Source: Rachicladosporium sp. CCFEE 5018 (Eukaryota > Ascomycota > Dothideomycetes > Cladosporiales > Cladosporiaceae). From it: a stretch of DNA of 64,000 nt. Of this stretch, positions 32,825 to 45,053 are shown piece by piece. The stretch spans positions 1,267,852 through 1,331,851 of the forward strand of contig KZ111143.1 of the NCBI GenBank assembly GCA_002077045.2, written 5' to 3'. The translations under genes and the position numbers were made by a program. How positions within the stretch are numbered: the first letter of the stretch is position 1; each line of letters opens with the position of its first letter. Under the pieces are notes generated by a model. That model was not told the origin of the DNA, did not search any database, and was given only the letters and a program-made list of their open reading frames with translations.

Positions 32825-35800
32825 TCATATATCATCAAGCATCCCGTGATTGAAGTCCCCGTCTGCACTGCTCTGTGAAGTCTCAACGCCAGTCATACGC
32901 TCGCCATTTCTCGATTGGTCGAAGCCCTGCCCAGGCTTGTCCTCCTGTGGACTTCTCGCATCGATGTCTCGTCCAGCATACTGCTGCTCAAGTGTGCTTT
33001 CGTCCACAAAGGTGAAGCCCTTGAACTGGTTCTGCATTGTAGGGCTGAGTGGAGTACTGTCAATGTTCGCGCCAGTAGCGAGAGCAGCAGCACGTGCATT
33101 GAGCGATGATGCGTTTGCTCCGTTGAGAGCGTTGGTGAATTCCGGGTCGAAGTTGCTCGTGTCCAGCTCGCCCTTCAACTTAGGCTTGAAGGGTGGCGTG
33201 ATGCTCTTCTTGCTCAGCTTAGCCCAGTCGACGTCTGCGAAGAAAGCGTGCTCCATCAGCTCCTCTGCGTCGTTCTTAGCGCCGAGACGGTGAGCTGGGT
33301 TGCGATTCAGTAGACCCTTGACGAAGTTGCGACCCTCGTTGCTGAGCGCATCGCGAGGGAAGCGAACCTTGCCAAAGGCAATGTTCTTATACATTTGTTG
33401 CGTGTCTTCGGCGTAGAAGGGCGACCAGCCACAGCACATCTCGAAGACAAGCACGCCAAGAGACCAGAAGTCGACCATCTTGGTGTAGCCTTGCTCGTCG
33501 AGAAGAACTTCAGGGGCGAGGTATTCCGTGGTGCCGCAGAAGGTATTAGTCGTGTCATTCTTTGCTAAGTTTGCCTTTGACAATCCAAAGTCGCAAAGTG
33601 CGATGTGTCCGTTGGCGTCCAGAAGAATGTTTTCGGGCTTCAAATCGCGGTAGACGATATCGTACTGATGCAGGTGGCGCAGCGCAAGAATTAGCTCTGC
33701 AATGTAGAACTTCGCTCGGTCCTCCAAGAAGCGTCCCTCCTTCTGCAAGTGCCAGAACAGCTCACCGCCTGACATGTAGTCCGTGACGAGGTACAGATCT
33801 GCAGCAGTCTGGAAGGAGAACTTCAGTCCTACGATGAAGGGCGACTCTGTCGATGCTGTCCGGACAAGGATGTTACGCTCGCCAATGGTGTGTTGTATCT
33901 CCTTCTTCTGTACGATCACTTTCTTTGATAGCACCTTCATGGCATATATCCGTTTCGTGTCCTTCTTCCGCACCTGGAAGACCTGTCCGAATGTGCCCTT
34001 CCCAATCAGCTTCAGGATCTCGAAGTCTTCCGGTCCGAATGTCTTCTTTCCGGTGGTATGAAATGCGATCTTTAGACGGACCTTGCCTGTGACATGTGTG
34101 TCTTGTCCCTCAATTGATTGCAGCTTGTACCAGTCCTCATGCTGATGCTCAAACGCTTCAAGATTGATCGGCACCCGCACATGGCCAATGAACGTCTCGT
34201 TGACGGAGTTCTCATACACTGAGACATCGATCTCATTCTGTTCGCCAACTACATCGAAGGTCGCAGCATGATGCCATTTCGGGTCGGTGACTTGCGCTGG
34301 ATTCATTGAACCTCGCCTGAGCTGCTGAATGTTCGTCGAGCTGGTTTGTCGACTCCGCATGCCAGGAATCGCGAGTGGTGTGCCAGATCCGCTTCCCATT
34401 CGCCGCATCGCGACGCCTTTCGCAAGGTTGTCATCATCATGTTGGCCATCATCCACCGCTGTGTCCATCGCGTCGTCCTTGGGTCCACTGGAGACATCCT
34501 CATTCTGCTGGAAGACGCAGACCACGTACGGCTGGATGCTGGGTCGTAGTCCTCTACCTTCCTCTACGTGTATTTCTAGCTGACCCTTTTGCTGCCGCAC
34601 GGGCACGTCGGGCTGGGAGCCCGAATCCGAAGAGCGTGTCGACTTAGCCGGCGTGGATGCTGCGGGTGCAGGCGCGGCATTCTCGCCGCGCTTGCTCTCG
34701 TGAGAACCCGATCGAGGTGTCTGAGGGGGTGTGCTCTGTTCACATCGTTTGTCAGCCTCTCATCGCGGTGTCATAATGCACTTATTCATATGAGTGGATC
34801 AGAAGCATGTCTACTTGAACAGGAAAGCCCCGCGACCGCGTTGGAATGACTCTCGCGCGTGCTAGCTCGGAGATCATTTCAGCATCGCCAGGGCGATTGA
34901 AGCGGCCATACGTTGCAGCTGTAGAACCCCCGACATGTGTGTTGCGACGCGAGTCAATAGGGCGCGGCTGCAGGACCGGCAAGTGATCTTTTGTGTTCGG
35001 CTGGGCCATGTTCCGGACTTTGAATGCCTTCTGGCGATCTCGAAAGCGATTCTGTCTGTGGGAGGTGGCGTTCGCGGCTCATTTCGCGCATTGCACGGAG
35101 CATCCGTTGAAGCGGTGCCCTCGATTCGGCCAAAGGGATAGGGAAGCGCGTGCACAGCATAGAGCACAACAACAGGAAGGGGCTTACGTACCTGGCCAAA
35201 GTAATGATTTATGATCCCAGGAAAGCGCTTGTCGTTGTGCAAATCTGGTCGCGGTGTAGCAGTGCCGGTTGGCGGGGTTGAAGCACCCGAACCAATGTGG
35301 TCATGGCCATCGTCGTCGAGGTGTCGACTGTGAGGTTGATGTGGGTTAGTTCGCGTCATCTTGCACAGCAGTAGGAGAGATGATATGTCGCAAAAGAGAA
35401 GCAGGTGTAGTAAGAAGATGCATCGTCAAATGCTGTTCAGGTCTTTTCTGCCGGGGTCAACCCAAATGCAGTCTTGTGAGCGCGGGGCCTTCGAGATTTA
35501 GGTTCTGTCGCATGGCAATATCGGGCCGAGATTAAGCCGATGCGCCACTGTGTTTCGTTGCTCAGGCAGTGCTGACGAAGCGTTGGAACCGTGAAGATGC
35601 ACACTTCGCCTCATTCCATGCGCCGAGCGGTAAAACTTGTGCGGCCGTTCTCACCCAAAGCGGCCACTTTGGTCACGCATTGAGGCTCAGCCGCAGAACA
35701 AGACCGTACAGGTGCTTCCTCGATCGCACCGCATTGCAAAGCTTGAGATAGGTAATGTGACTGCCAGGAGTGAGGGACAGAAGAGAAGTCAACTTAACAT

Positions 35801-36448
35801 ACCTCCCATGTGTAACACCAGTATTAGTCAACATCGCCTGCCTCAGGAGATCCGCAGCATTATTGACATGCGGCTGCTCATGCAATCCAGCATTGGCCAT
35901 AGTCGAAGGTCGTCCAACCCAGCTCTTCGCACTGGCAGCACTCGGTCTCCGCGAAGAAGCAGAAGTCCTCGGACTGCTTCCAGGGCTTGCTACCAGCGGA
36001 CTGCCGACCTTCGGGGCATATGGCAGGATATTGATCGTCGAGAGCGTCGGGATCGCACTTGCGCTTTTGTGGGAGACGTGACCAGGTCGGCGCGGAGGTT
36101 TGCCCGGCGGGGGGACGATTTGCCCTCGAGAATGGCGTCGTTTCCGTTCTGCTGTTGAACTCAGGCCTTGCAGATTTTCCACTGTTGCAAGGGGCGAGGC
36201 CTGCAGAGCCAAAGTGCTGTTCGCCACCGCGGCGGTAATGTTGCTGAACTTGGGGTTGCGGTCAAAGTAATAGCTCCTGGTCTCAAGTCCGTTGGTATTG
36301 GAAGGTAGCGACTGTCGTGAGGCTGGTAATAGTCCTGCAACTGAGGCATGTGTCAATTTCTTGATAAACCCGGCTCAACGGCTTTACCATCGATGACGTG
36401 GGGTCGATCAGGTGAGGGCTTGGCGGGTAAAAAGGTGTGCTTACTCAT
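32825..36448 (-). CDS. SCH9: SCH9-type AGC protein kinase, copy B
   Basis: Exons 36445-36448, 35803-36334, 35192-35327, 32825-34735, 860 residues. It differs from copy A only in the segment after the AGC tail (Ala for Val, Ala for Thr and Asp for Glu around YAGRDIDARSPQEDK). Every base upstream of 33113 in reading direction, including both long introns, is the same. Kinase landmarks as in copy A. Confidence 0.85.
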
Positions 36449-37574
36449 GGCTTGAGGACGTTCTCTTCAAACGCAGATGTATTCGCGTATGGTCACCGTC
36501 AAGGACAGGATGGACTCATCCGACTCAACTCAACAGATGGGCTGAACGGCATATGTCGGTGAAGCATTGAGCTAGCCACGACCCTGCCTACAACCCTGCC
36601 TTCGCCTATCTTAGCTATTGCAGATCATGTACTGAATAGACGTTATAGCTCAGAGCTGCACGGCGCGTGAACAGACCCAAAATGGCGCATATAAAGAGAG
36701 TAAGGTATATGCGTCGAGCTAGTGTGATACGCACCTCCCACTTCTACGCCAGCTACTACTTTGCAACGACCAAGGCCATCCCATCTGCAGCGCGTTGTCC
36801 GCTCCTCTGACAACAGACGGCGCTCGATGCTGCCCCTGGTAAACCTCACAGCATCCTGGAGCCCACGCTTTCCCAGGCCTGACTTGCCATGACGGACTGT
36901 CGCGACTCAGTCCATACGACCGCTGACGAGTCTGAACCATCTGGAGCGCTAAGGCCAGAACGCGCTGCGTCTCGAGGTCGAACGTGCCCGTAAATGCTCA
37001 TATAACGACAATCTCAGCCTTCTTCGTTTTCGCGCAGGCGCGCAAAACGACTCGTCGAATCAAGGCGTATAGTCAGGTGAGGTCATAGACGATGACGGGC
37101 CATCCCTTCCCTAGCATTGCAGAGCCCTTCACTCTCGAGTCTTTCCCTCTCTCGCCCTCCATTCCTTCAATGTTCATTGTCTCACCCGTCTCTCTCTTGC
37201 CGTTCGTCCTCTCGTCCTTCACTCTGTTGCCGTTCAGCCTCTGACCCATCATGCTCTTGCCGTTCAGCCTCTTACCCTTCACGGTCATGCCGTTCACTCA
37301 CTCGCGGTTCACTCACTCGCCGTCCTCTCTCTCGCCGTTCACGCTCCTGTCGTTCGTTCCCTTACCATTCTCTCTCTTAAATCCTCTTCATATACGCTTA
37401 CATGAATATGCATATGAAAGTGCAGCGTAATTGAAGCTCTTGTCAAGCAACCGTGATGCAGTCCTCTATCGCACGGGAGGTAAGGCTAAGTGATGGAAGT
37501 TCTGACGTGGCTAAGCAAGAACCCCAATTTCTGCCTTGACCATGACAGAGCGGCCAATATGATCGACTCTTAGC
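36449..37574. other. Intergenic region upstream of SCH9, copy B
   Basis: Identical to 17171-18296, including the TATAAA and the minisatellite. No gene seen. Confidence 0.5.
37107..37388. repeat. Degenerate minisatellite, copy B
   Basis: Identical to 17829-18110, with no change in repeat number. Such arrays normally diverge quickly, so the identity itself argues that the two stretches are one locus or were very recently homogenised. Confidence 0.7.
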
Positions 37575-38072
37575 CTACCATCCCCAAGTGCCTGGACCAC
37601 CCTTCACAGTACTCCTCTCAATATCATTAGTCATCCACCCCCCATAGAAGTCACCCGGCTGCGGCTCGACTTTCTCGCCATCAACATAACAGTCCCACGG
37701 TCCAGCATAGAAGCTCAAGTGATCCTTGATCTCCTTGAAGCCCTCAGTAGGCTTGCCATAGCTCCAGATGCGGTTCTTGATGAGCTCGCTCGGCTTTGCT
37801 GGATTCGTAAGATTATGGTACGTCGCCATGCCCTTCCATTCGCAGTAGGAGCTGTGGGCGGATTTCGCCAGTGGAATCTTCAGGGACGAGGGAGGGAGAT
37901 AGTAGGTAGGAGGGTGATGGGTTTCAAGTACCCAGTAAGCCTCTTTGGTGTCTGCGATCACGGTGCCGTTCCAGACTACTTGGAGATGGCGTGGAGTTCG
38001 TTCGCAGAGAGGCGGACGTGGGAAATTGCGGGGATTGAGCTTCTTTGCTGTAGACATGGCTGCACGTTTCAT
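37575..38072 (-). CDS. DUF427 domain protein, copy B
   Basis: Identical to the copy at 18297: 165 residues, DUF427 fold, no known reaction. Divergent from argininosuccinate synthase. Confidence 0.85.
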   Translation of the reverse strand: MKRAAMSTAKKLNPRNFPRPPLCERTPRHLQVVWNGTVIADTKEAYWVLETHHPPTYYLPPSSLKIPLAKSAHSSYCEWKGMATYHNLTNPAKPSELIKNRIWSYGKPTEGFKEIKDHLSFYAGPWDCYVDGEKVEPQPGDFYGGWMTNDIERSTVKGGPGTWGW

Positions 38073-38349
38073 TCGAGTCTACCTTTGGGTGTCTGCGGTG
38101 TGGACGTGAACAAGTAACTCAGTAAGATTCATGCCATCTAAGATAAGCTGCGTCAATGACGCCTGGGCAATGCACCTCCACGCGATGTCGCATGGCACTT
38201 TAGCCGACATCGGTGGAGCTCTTATCGATTCCAACGCGCGTTGCAGTCACATGCAAGCAAAAAAGTTGAGATGCAGGTAAACAGATCTGCAATAACTTTG
38301 CAAGACGCGACTTTCTCTTCACTCAACACATAACTTCACAACATCCAAC

Positions 38350-39714
38350 ATGGCTAAGCAAAAAGTCTGCCTCGCCTACTCGGGCGGTTTAGATACCAGC
38401 TGTATCCTTCGCTATCTTCTCGTGAGTACCCAAGCGGTGTGCCATTGGGATTGAAGTGGACTGACTGACTGGTAACAGGATGAGGGCTACGATGTTGTGT
38501 GCTTCATGGCCGACGTGGGTCAGGAGGAGGATTTCCAGGCTGCCAAGGAGAAGGCACTTAAGATCGGTGCTATTCAATGCTACATTGAGGACTTGAAGAA
38601 GGAGTTCATTGAGGAGCTCTGCTACCCTGCGATCGCATGCAATGCGATCTACGAGGTATGTGAAGTTCAGGTGCTGACAGCAGAATGAAATCGCTGATCA
38701 GGTCAGAACGTCTACCTCCTCGGCACCTCACTCGCCCGCCCCGTTATTGCTCGTGCCCAGATCGCAGTCGCCCAGAAGGAAGGCTGCTTCGCAGTCTCGC
38801 ACGGCTGCACTGGCAAAGGCAACGACCAAGTTCGCTTCGAGCTCGCATTCTACGCCCTCCAACCTACCATCAAAGTCCTCGCGCCATGGCGTGAACCTGT
38901 CTTCTACGAGCGCTTCAAGGGCCGCAACGATCTGCTTGATTATGCTGCCGAGAAAGGCATTCCAGTGTCGAGCACCAAGGGCAAGCCATGGAGCATGGAC
39001 GAGAACTTGGCACACTGCAGCTACGAGGCTGGCATACTCGAAGATCCCAACACCACACCGCCAGAGGACATGTGGAAGCTCACGGCCGATCCAACGAAGG
39101 CTCCCGATGCGCCAGAGGACTTTACGATCCATTTTGAGAAGGGCCTCCCTGTCAAGCTCGAGTACGACAACGGCAAGACTGCTACTGATTCTGTCGATCT
39201 CTTCCTCACGGCCAATGCGATCGCCCGCAAGCACGGCGTCGGCCGCATCGACATCGTGGAGAACCGTTTCATTGGTCTCAAATCTCGCGGCTGCTACGAG
39301 ACACCCGGCTACACCATGCTTCGCGCAGCACACATCGATCTCGAGGGTCTCGTCATGGATCGCGAAGTCCGCGCACTGCGTGATCAGTTTATCACCTTCA
39401 ACTACGCCAAGCTGCTGTACAACGGATTGTACTTCTCGCCAGAGCGCGAGTTTCTCGAGGACTCGATCGTCTCGTCACAGAAGAGCGTCAATGGTGCGGT
39501 GCGATGCCGTGCCTTCAAGGGCATGTTCAGCGTGCTTGGGCGGTGGAGTGATACTGAGAAGCTGTATGATGCGAGTGAGAGCAGCATGGATGAGATTGGT
39601 GACTTCGCGCCATCAGACACTACTGGCTTCATCAGTGTCAATGCCATTCGCTTGAAGAAGTTCGGCAAGAAGATGGAGGAGGAAGGCAGGAGCTTGGTGA
39701 AGAAGTCGGCATAA
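38350..39714 (+). CDS. ARG1: Argininosuccinate synthase, copy B
   Basis: Exons 38350-38421, 38479-38655, 38707-39714, 418 residues, identical to the copy at 19072. Arginine biosynthesis, citrulline plus aspartate to argininosuccinate. The SGGLDTS loop is near the N-terminus. Confidence 0.96.
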
Positions 39715-40026
39715 AGGTGGCGTTCGAAATTGCACACGGGTGCTAGAGCGACCTGTTGATGGCGTCTTGCTTGAGAGGTGTAAGCGACTGTTACGATACC
39801 AAAGATAGATCGATGAACGGAGTTTGAAAAGTTCTGCTGCAATTGCTCTTGTTGCGGGAGATCTCGGACCTTGAGATTGCCACTCCATCCGCGACTTCGA
39901 GATGTCATTGCACATGTCAATTGCCATACAATTCGATCATCCACTTCGATAGCTACGATACCTCCCTCGCCATCGTCCGACTAGATTTTCATAATCAAGA
40001 AGACATCAACCTGTTAAGATCGCAAC

Positions 40027-41064
40027 ATGGGCTGGTTTTGGGCAGATGCCTCGCCGGCGCGAGCAACGGCGCAAGCCATAGCACCCCATCCCATTCCTAC
40101 GAATGGCGCAGAACCACCAGTATTTCCTCCAGTGGAATCTTCGGTGATGAGCACGCGACTGACATCTTCATAGCCAGGATGCCCAATGCACAAGTCCTCA
40201 GCCACCGCCGCACCCTCAAGTCCCCCTCCACCACCCTCCGCATCCCAATCCTTTACCCAGGCCGCAACATCCACAACCCAATCCAGCACCGCACCTTCAC
40301 CACCTCCGCCAGAAACACCCTCATACATATCCAAACTCAACCCCCTAAACTATATGCCCGCCTCAATCGCCAATACCCGCGAACACGAAGACCAGACCGT
40401 CAACCTCCCCCTCTCCCGAGAACCCTCCACGATCCCGCGCGGCGACGGCGAAGGAACATGGCAGTACCCATCGCCGCAGCAGATGTACAATGCACTATTG
40501 CGGAAGGGGTATACGGACACACCAGCCGAGCATGTGGAGGAGATGGTGGCGGTGCACAATTTCCTGAACGAAGGGGCTTGGAACGAGGTGAAGGAGTGGG
40601 AGCGACGATTTTCTGGAGGGCTCGCGAAGGGCTGGGAAGCTTGTAGACGAGGAGAGGGGGGTGCACAAACGTGGCGGCGAGGGGCTGATGATGAGGAGGA
40701 GCCAAGTCTACTCCGATTCATGGGACGGCCGGGAGATATGACGCCCAAGGCTAGGATGCTGGCTTTTATGGCGAAGGTGTATCCCAGTCAATTTCCGAAC
40801 AACCCGCCCTTTGATCGACATGACTGGTTTGTGGAGAGGCGGACACGGGCGGGCGAGAAGAGGGAGGTGCGGTATGTGATTGACTACTATTCTGGACCTC
40901 CTGAGCCTACGGGCGAGCCGGTGTTCTATCTCGATGTTAGGCCGGCTGTCGATGGGCCTACGGCGGCGGTGGAGAGGGCTATGAGGTGGGGTGGGGACGT
41001 GTGGTATAGGGCGAGCGGGGCGTCAGTAAGGGAGGAGCTTGCGAAGAGGGAGCAGCGGAGGTGA
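40027..41064 (+). CDS. CYC3: Holocytochrome c synthase (heme lyase), copy B, complete
   Basis: The only complete copy: exon 1 40027-40119, intron 40120-40173 (54 nt), exon 2 40174-41064, 327 residues. The PGCPMHK heme-regulatory motif opens exon 2. A Ser/Pro/Thr-rich linker follows, then ISKLNPLNYMP, the conserved WQYPSPQQMYNALLRKG, and the heme-lyase core with FNNPPFDRHDW-type and YVIDYYSGPPEPTGEPVFYLDVRP segments. The enzyme forms the two thioether bonds of cytochrome c in the mitochondrial intermembrane space. The chosen acceptor (CATAG) is the one that gives the conserved CP motif in frame. C-terminus ends KREQRR. Confidence 0.93.
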
Positions 41065-41378
41065 TGAAAACATGGAGATCGTAATCACGGCCTGGGTCGT
41101 TTTGTACACTTGCTTTGAGGGTTGCAGCGCAGGCGTTGGGGATAGTATGCTGTGCATTGCATCTTGTAGTGTAATTAGTACTTCCACTCTTCCGCCTTTG
41201 TCGACCTCGGTCACTGAGAAGACTTGAATCATCTATTAGTTACCCCGTACCACTCTAGACAGACGATCGTAGGACTTGCCGTTGCTTCCTCAACGCACAG
41301 TTCAAGGTTTCGCCAAGCATCTCCAATCAACCTCACTCCATCGACATCATCACGCGATCATCTCCGGTCACCATACAG
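41065..41378. other. Spacer between CYC3 and F-box gene, copy B
   Basis: 314 bp holding the CYC3 3' UTR and the F-box promoter. Partly alignable to 43092-43414. No gene seen. Confidence 0.5.
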
Positions 41379-42052
41379 ATGGAAGCACTTTCGCCAACGT
41401 TGTTAGACTTCCTGTCGAACTCACTCGTCCTCGGTCAAGTCTCTCCTCTCCTACCTGTCTCAGCCCTCCTGTCCCTCTCTCGCACTTCCAAGTCCGTTCG
41501 CCAACTCATCTACTCGTCTCGCGAGACATGGCGTTACCTCGACCTCAGCCCGCTCAAGTCCGCCCAGCTGGACGCGTCGCCGATAGATGTCGGTGGCGTG
41601 TCATGGCGAGCCGAGCGGATGGATGAAGCGCTTACAGAAGATGACTTCTACGCTGGCCCTTTGAGAGGGATCTTCTCGCAGCTGCACAGCTGGAGGGTGC
41701 TGAAATGGGTGCAAGTCTTAGTTCTGGATGGTTTGAGTGTACCGGCAGATCTTGTAAGGGAGATTGTGATGGAGGAGAGGTTTGGCGTCAGGATCTTGAG
41801 CGTGAGAGGAGCGACGCATCTGAATTTGTCGAGGTTGCAGCAGGTACTCATGTATGCTGTGAGACCGTCACGGCCGGAGACAATGCTTCGATTCAAGGCT
41901 CTGTATGTCTTCGGAGCGAAAGACGATCTAAAGCAGCTCCCTCCGTCGATCGACTTATTGAATGGCGGTGGCGTCACAGCCTCGCAAGGAGCACAGATTG
42001 GCGCTCACTGGAACAGCCGCTCTGCCGAAGCTTTACAGGTCACCAAGTCTGG
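41379..42052 (+). CDS. F-box protein, copy B, cut by gap
   Basis: ATG at 41379; 224 residues are read before the N run, then the contig ends. N-terminal F-box-like helix bundle (LLDFLSNSLVLGQVSPLLPVSALLSLSRTSKSVRQL), then a leucine-rich middle part. It differs from the complete C copy mainly in the first residues (MEALSPTLLDF against MAAPPPTLLDL). The Cys-rich C-terminus is not covered. Confidence 0.85.
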
Positions 42053-42152
42053 NNNNNNNNNNNNNNNNNNNNNNNNNNNNNNNNNNNNNNNNNNNNNNNN
42101 NNNNNNNNNNNNNNNNNNNNNNNNNNNNNNNNNNNNNNNNNNNNNNNNNNNN
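42053..42152. other. Assembly gap of 100 N between contigs B and C
   Basis: Exactly 100 N. Left flank continues by homology at 44089; right flank continues leftward by homology at 40119. The two flanks are therefore alternative versions of the same 1.9 kb. Confidence 0.98.
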
Positions 42153-42206
42153 GTATTTCCTCCAGTGGAATCTTCGGTGATGAGCACGCGACTGACATCT
42201 TCATAG

Positions 42207-43091
42207 CCAGGATGCCCAATGCACAAGTCCTCAGCCACCGCCGCACCCTCAACTCCCCCTCCACCACCCTCCGCATCCCAATCCTTTACCCAGGCCGCAA
42301 CATCCACAACCCAATCCAGCACCGCACCTTCACCACCTCCGCCAGAAACATCCTCATACATATCCAAACTCAACCCCCTAAACTACATGCCCGCCTCAAT
42401 AGCCAATACCCGCGAACACGAAGACCAGACCGTCAACCTCCCCCTCTCCCGAGAACCCTCCACGATCCCGCGCGGCGACGGCGAAGGAACATGGCAGTAC
42501 CCATCGCCGCAGCAGATGTACAATGCATTATTGCGGAAGGGGTATACGGACACACCAGCCGAGCATGTGGAGGAGATGGTGGCGGTGCACAATTTCCTGA
42601 ACGAAGGGGCTTGGAACGAGGTGAAGGAGTGGGAGCGACGATTTTCTGGAGGGCTCGCGAAGGGCTGGGAAGCTTGTAGACGGGGAGAGGAGGGCGCGCA
42701 GACGTGGCGGCGAGGGGCCGATGATGAGGAGGAGCCAAGTTTATTGCGATTCATGGGGAGACCGGGCGATATGACGCCCAAGGCCAGGATGCTGGCTTTC
42801 ATGGCGAAGGTGTACCCGAGTCAATTCCCGAATAATCCACCTTTCGATCGGCACGATTGGTTTGTGGAGAGGAGGACAAAGGCGGGGGAGAAGAGGGAGG
42901 TGCGGTACGTGATTGACTATTACTCTGGGCCGCCGGAGCCTACGGGCGAGCCGGTGTTTTATCTGGATGTAAGGCCGGCCGTGGATGGGCCTACAGCGGC
43001 GGTGGAGAGGGCCATGAGGTGGGGTGGGGATGTGTGGTATAGGGCGAGCGGGGCGTCAGTAAGAGAAGAGCTTGCGAAGAGGGAGCAGTGA
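42207..43091 (+). CDS. CYC3: Holocytochrome c synthase, copy C, first exon missing
   Basis: Contig C begins at 42153 with the first base of the CYC3 intron, so exon 1 is lost to the gap. Exon 2 runs from 42207 to 43091 and encodes 294 residues starting with PGCPMHK. A few residues differ from copy B (for example Ser for Pro in PETSSYIS), and the C-terminus ends KREQ, two residues shorter. The frame is otherwise intact and would be functional with exon 1. Confidence 0.9.
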   Translation, partial: PGCPMHKSSATAAPSTPPPPPSASQSFTQAATSTTQSSTAPSPPPPETSSYISKLNPLNYMPASIANTREHEDQTVNLPLSREPSTIPRGDGEGTWQYPSPQQMYNALLRKGYTDTPAEHVEEMVAVHNFLNEGAWNEVKEWERRFSGGLAKGWEACRRGEEGAQTWRRGADDEEEPSLLRFMGRPGDMTPKARMLAFMAKVYPSQFPNNPPFDRHDWFVERRTKAGEKREVRYVIDYYSGPPEPTGEPVFYLDVRPAVDGPTAAVERAMRWGGDVWYRASGASVREELAKREQ

Positions 43092-43414
43092 AGGTGATGA
43101 CGATCGTTGAGAAGGCGTTTAATGGCCGATGTTGTTTTGTACGATTGATTTGAGGGTTGCAGCGCTGGCGTTGGGGACATTCCGCTTTGCATTGTATCTT
43201 GTAGTGTACACAGTACTTCCACTCTTCCACCCCTGCCGACTGCGGCCACTGAGAAGACTTGTCTAATCTAGTCACGACCCTGTATAACTCTACAACAGGC
43301 GATTCCGTGACCTGCCATTGCTTCTTTCACCCACAGCGTAAGGTTTCGCCAAGCATCCCCAATCAACCTCACTCCATCTACATCATCACGCGCTCATCTC
43401 CCGCCACCACACAG
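43092..43414. other. Spacer between CYC3 and F-box gene, copy C
   Basis: 323 bp, promoter side of the F-box gene. An in-frame extension upstream of 43415 is not shared with copy B and is ignored. No gene seen. Confidence 0.5.
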
Positions 43415-44914
43415 ATGGCGGCACCTCCGCCAACGTTATTAGACCTCCTGTCGAACTCTCTCGTCCTCGGTCAAGTCTCTCCTCTCCTACCTGTCTCAGC
43501 CCTTCTGTCTCTCTCTCGCACTTCCAAGTCCATTCGCCAACTCATCTACTCGTCTCGCGAGGCATGGCGCTACCTCGATCTCAGTCCGCTGAAGTCAGCT
43601 CAGCTGGACGCCTCGCCCATAGATGTGGGTGGCGTGTCATGGCGAGCCGAGCGAATGGATGAAGCGCTTACAGAAGATGACTTCTACGCTGGCCCTTTGA
43701 GAGGGATCTTCTCGCAGCTGCACAGCTGGAGGGTGCTGAAATGGGTGCAAGTCTTAGTTCTGGATGGTTTGAGTGTACCGGCAGATCTTGTAAGGGAGAT
43801 TGTGATGGAGGAGAGGTTTGGCGTCAGGATCTTGAGCGTGAGAGGAGCGACGCATCTGAATTTGTCGAAGTTGCAGCAGGTACTCATGTATGCTGTGAGA
43901 CCGTCACGGCCGGAGACAGTGCTCCGATTCAAGGCTCTGTATGTCTTCGGATCGAAAGACGATCCAAAGCAGCTCCCTCCGTCGATCAACTTATTGAATG
44001 GCGGTGGCGTCACAGCCTCGCAAGGAGCACAGATTGGCGCTCACTGGAACAGCCGCTCTGCCGAAGCTTTACAGGTCACCAAGTCTGGCAATGTACTATC
44101 GCAATGGTATGGCTCGAACGGACGCGTGCTCAAGTCTCAGAAACCCCAGTGGGCAGGCACGTTGCAAGCATGTGAAGGCCTCATCGCATTTGATGCAGCG
44201 TTATGTCGAGGTCCAAGACATGACATCAGTCAGGTCAATGCAGTGGACTATCTATCGCTCGCTGTCGCTACTGTTGCACTTGGTCCTGTTGGCTGTGAGA
44301 CTTGCAACACTTCACCGGAAGGACCTGCGGTCTTCGGCCACAACGATATGTGTGAACTACCTTTACTCACGCCACCGCCAACGCATGCGACTTCTGTTCG
44401 CGCTGCTCAGCGACCGGACATAGGTGATAGCGCGTTTCTGAGGCTCATACTGCGCTGCGAGGATTGCCTCCGCGGCCGGTGGTGCGAACGCTGCAATCGC
44501 TGGTGGTGCGAGGCCTGCTATCCCATGCCGATGTCGCGAGAAGCTTCACAGCCAGATACGACTCATCCGAACATGCAGGTACGAATACATGCTGGTCTTT
44601 GCGTTGAGCACTGCCTCGTAGGCGAGATGATGATGAGCAGTGATGGCTACTGGTGATGAGCAGTGATCTGACTGGTTGCTGCAGATCGGTGTGCACCGCG
44701 ATTGCTTCGACTGTGGACGGACTTGCCAGCGATGCAAGGCACGGTACATTCGAACTTGCGGAATGTGTAGGCAGGAGTACTGTATACTGGATAATGAGGG
44801 ATCCACAGACCGTGAGGTAAGCAACGTACGACGAGTGATAAGCATGGAGCTAAGTCATTGCAGTGCGATTGGTGCAACCGCAGCGGACGCGCTGGTAGAG
44901 GCGAGATGTACTAA
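43415..44914 (+). CDS. F-box protein with Cys-rich C-terminus (Ufo1-like in fungal annotation), complete
   Basis: Exons 43415-44578, 44685-44816, 44864-44914 (introns 106 and 47 nt) encode 448 residues. An F-box-like domain at about 8-50 would bind Skp1 in an SCF ubiquitin ligase. A leucine-rich middle follows. The C-terminal quarter is dense in CxxC pairs: CEDCLRGRWCERCNRWWCEAC at the end of exon 1, CFDCGRTCQRC and CGMCRQEYC in exon 2, CDWCN in exon 3. Together they suggest two or more zinc sites. Similar Dothideomycete and Eurotiomycete proteins carry the label ufo1, but equivalence to yeast Ufo1 is not shown. Only this copy is complete. Confidence 0.85.
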
Positions 44915-45053
44915 CCGATTGTATCGACATGGAAGGCTATGGTAAACCGTAGACGTCATGGCAGATCACGACCAGCCCTTTCTCAACCACACGACAACGT
45001 CAAAGCCACCGTCGTGGTACTCAAGGCGCCACCAATAATCTGGAAACCACTGA

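Larger units (their letters stand above)
21291..40468. repeat. Second copy of the large duplicated block (contig B)
   Basis: Collinear with 1961-21190. It is diverged on the left and identical from 33114 on. It starts at a gap and continues past the homology as the same contig through complete CYC3 and part of an F-box gene. Confidence 0.9.
40120..42052. repeat. End of contig B, repeated at start of contig C
   Basis: It matches 42153-44088 over its whole length with a few percent difference and small indels (offset 2033, then 2036), up to the last base before the gap. Coding parts of CYC3 and the F-box gene are the most similar; the spacer between them is less so. Confidence 0.9.

Noticed and set aside
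1961..40468. A genuine recent tandem duplication of 19 kb
   Set aside because: Junctions coincide with 100-N gaps and contig ends overlap by homology on both sides; the left half is far more diverged than the right, which a single tandem event would not give.
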